IMG/VR virus record: IMGVR_UViG_3300023198_001440
Span: 1 to 23,101 of that record
Direction: 5' to 3' (one strand)
Origin: a virus
Length of the DNA stretch: 23,101 bases
Shown here: positions 22,568 through 23,101 of the stretch, piece by piece
How positions within the stretch are numbered: the first letter of the stretch is position 1
How the letters are laid out: each line of letters begins with the position of its first letter
The notes under the pieces: generated by a model
The model's input: the letters and a program-made list of their open reading frames with translations, nothing else
Told to the model about the DNA's origin: nothing
The model's database searches: none
Translations under genes and position numbers: made by a program

Positions 22568-22656
22568 CGGAGAGAGTAGGACCCGATCCCAAGACAACTA
22601 AATGCCCCCTAGTTTTCAAGACTAGTCGCCGCTCCAATGCAGCTGCTTCACTCTCC
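22568..22656 (-). tRNA. tRNA-Ser (TGA), somewhat divergent
   Basis: The acceptor is GGAGAG/CTCTCC with discriminator G. The anticodon arm CTAGT-CTTGAAA-ACTAG is perfect and gives anticodon TGA. The variable region is long, as in class II tRNAs. The T-arm is weak (TTGGG-ATCGGGT-CCTAC) and the D-arm is long and poorly paired. No encoded CCA. Confidence 0.7.
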
Positions 22657-22661
22657 GTATG

Positions 22662-22736
22662 TACTAACAGAGGGACTCGAACCCTCGAAAAACAGCGCTT
22701 AAAACTGTCGTGTATTCCCACGTCCACCATGCTAGC
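22662..22736 (-). tRNA. tRNA-Leu (TAA) with short variable loop
   Basis: The acceptor is GCTAGCA/TGTTAGT with discriminator A. The D-stem is GTG/CAC with a GG-containing loop. The anticodon arm is ACAGT-TTTAAGC-GCTGT (anticodon TAA) and the T-arm GAGGG-TTCGAGT-CCCTC is perfect. The variable loop is only TTTTC, whereas bacterial tRNA-Leu normally has a long variable arm. No encoded CCA. Confidence 0.85.
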
Positions 22737-22742
22737 AATTTG

Positions 22743-22817
22743 TACTCTTAGAGAGACTCGAACTCTCGAAAATTGGGTCCTAAAGCCAATGCGTATTCCC
22801 ACGTCCGCCATAAGAGC
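22743..22817 (-). tRNA. tRNA-Leu (TAG) with short variable loop
   Basis: The acceptor is GCTCTTA/TAAGAGT with discriminator A. The D-stem is GCG/CGC with the same D-loop (GACGTGGGAATA) as the neighbouring Leu tRNA. The anticodon arm is TTGGC-TTTAGGA-CCCAA (anticodon TAG) with a C-C mismatch next to the loop. The T-arm is GAGAG-TTCGAGT-CTCTC. The variable loop is TTTTC. Its similarity to the adjacent tRNA-Leu suggests tandem duplication. Confidence 0.85.
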
Positions 22818-22819
22818 AT

Positions 22820-22851
22820 AAAAAAAGCCTCCTGAAATTAATCAAGAGGCT
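22820..22851 (-). terminator. Intrinsic terminator directly upstream of tRNA-Leu (TAG)
   Basis: The stem AGCCTCTTGA / TCAGGAGGCT (one G-T pair) with a 6-nt loop is followed on the minus strand by seven T residues. It would end transcripts arriving from the right. The T-run ends only 2 nt before the 5' end of tRNA-Leu (TAG). Confidence 0.85.
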
Positions 22852-22881
22852 CATTAGTAGATCCTTGCAAGTATTTTTAAC

Positions 22882-22950
22882 TTAGAACATACCTTTAGCC
22901 TCTATCATCAGATAACTCGATAAGAGACTATATAGTACTGTTCTATTCAT
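22882..22950 (-). other. Possible small transcript with a 22-codon micro-ORF
   Basis: Between tRNA-Arg and the terminator lies a TATATTTA box (22955-22962) followed by an ATG at 22950 opening 22 codons (MNRTVLYSLLSSYLMIEAKG then MF and stop). A transcript from this box to the terminator would be about 130 nt, so this could be a small RNA, a leaderless micropeptide or a spacer. Nothing conserved is recognised. Confidence 0.3.
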
Positions 22951-22954
22951 ACGC

Positions 22955-22962
22955 TAAATATA
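22955..22962 (-). promoter_or_regulatory. Possible promoter (TATATTTA) in the tRNA spacer
   Basis: This TAnnTTTA box lies 26 nt downstream of the tRNA-Arg 3' end and is oriented toward the terminator at 22820-22851. It has no supporting upstream element. Confidence 0.25.
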
Positions 22963-22987
22963 CATTCCTTTTTATTTAAAAACCAAG

Positions 22988-23059
22988 TACCTCTAGAAAG
23001 ATTCGAACTCTCATCTCACGGTCCGTAGCCGCGCATTCTCTCCGTTGAACTACAGAGGC
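22988..23059 (-). tRNA. tRNA-Arg (ACG)
   Basis: The acceptor is GCCTCTG/TAGAGGT with discriminator A. The D-stem is GTTC/GAAT with a GG-containing loop. The anticodon arm is CGCGG-CTACGGA-CCGTG (anticodon ACG; A34 is normally deaminated to inosine by host TadA). The T-arm is GAGAG-TTCGAAT-CTTTC. No encoded CCA. Confidence 0.9.
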
Positions 23060-23070
23060 ATTTAAAATAG

Positions 23071-23101
23071 AAGTGCCGACGGGGCTCGAACCCGCATTTT
23101 C
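23071..23101 (-). tRNA. Partial tRNA (3' part only, identity unknown)
   Basis: The minus strand at the window edge gives a T-arm GCGGG-TTCGAGC-CCCGT followed by the acceptor 3' strand CGGCACT and a T in the discriminator position. The anticodon lies outside the window, so identity cannot be read. Confidence 0.75.

Noticed and set aside
22422-22811. 129-codon minus-strand open frame across the tRNA genes
   Set aside because: It runs through four tRNA genes (Ser, Tyr, Ser, Leu) and part of a fifth; its residues are just translated tRNA sequence.
22743-22817. Possible stop-codon suppressor tRNA (anticodon read as TAG)
   Set aside because: Anticodon TAG reads the Leu codon CTA; an amber suppressor would need CTA as anticodon. 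No in-frame stop readthrough is needed by the genes seen.
1-23101. CRISPR array, insertion sequence or diversity-generating retroelement
   Set aside because: No regularly spaced repeats, no transposase or reverse transcriptase frame, and no template/variable repeat pair were seen in the window.

Overview
The window looks like the structural region of a tailed phage (Caudoviricetes), probably one infecting a Bacteroidota host. The evidence is a set of recognisable head and neck proteins (protease/scaffold, major capsid protein, connector, head-closure and tail-completion proteins, probable contractile sheath), all on the minus strand with tight or overlapping spacing. A tRNA cluster lies at the right end. 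The DNA is AT-rich, and an AT-rich promoter-like motif (TATCTTTA, often TTTTTCGTATCTTTA) recurs upstream of genes. It resembles the Bacteroidota -7 element TAnnTTTG. The probable sheath gene suggests a myovirus. Portal, terminase, tail tube, tape measure and replication genes are not visible and presumably lie outside the window.

Transcription runs right to left. (1) 22.37-23.1 kb: tRNA cluster in transcription order: an unidentified tRNA cut by the window edge, Arg(ACG), a possible small transcript ending in a strong terminator, Leu(TAG), Leu(TAA), Ser(TGA), Tyr(GTA), Ser(GCT), then an HNH-nuclease-like remnant. (2) 13.8-22.2 kb: virion surface or tail-fibre-like genes. Large beta-rich proteins (681, 1016 and 502 aa) alternate with small proteins, including a zinc-ribbon microprotein and a BppU-like Ig-fold protein. 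(3) 10.3-13.8 kb: one very large protein with a ParB/Srx-like motif, a Nudix hydrolase, a kinase-like domain and a C-terminal R-S-E ADP-ribosyltransferase. This is the most interesting object in the window and looks like a virion-delivered multi-enzyme effector. (4) 8.9-10.3 kb: four small proteins, three of them without a recognised family. (5) 5.6-9.0 kb: prohead protease fused to a scaffold-like region, then a major capsid protein with an Ig/FN3-like insertion, closed by a strong terminator. (6) 1.1-5.5 kb: acidic head-associated protein, connector, Cys4 head-closure protein, structural protein with a fibre-type N-terminus, HK97-gp10-like tail completion protein, tail-terminator candidate and a Lys-rich small protein. 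(7) 1-1.06 kb: the N-terminal part of the probable tail sheath, running off the window.

How it may work together: capsid, neck and tail genes form a conventional assembly line. The large fibre-like proteins probably build the adsorption apparatus. The large enzyme protein, lying between fibres and capsid genes, is a candidate for packaging in the head and injection to modify host proteins or nucleotides, as T4 Alt is. No stretch longer than 300 bases lacks a gene or RNA. All functional names rest on motif recognition and gene order only; no database search was possible.
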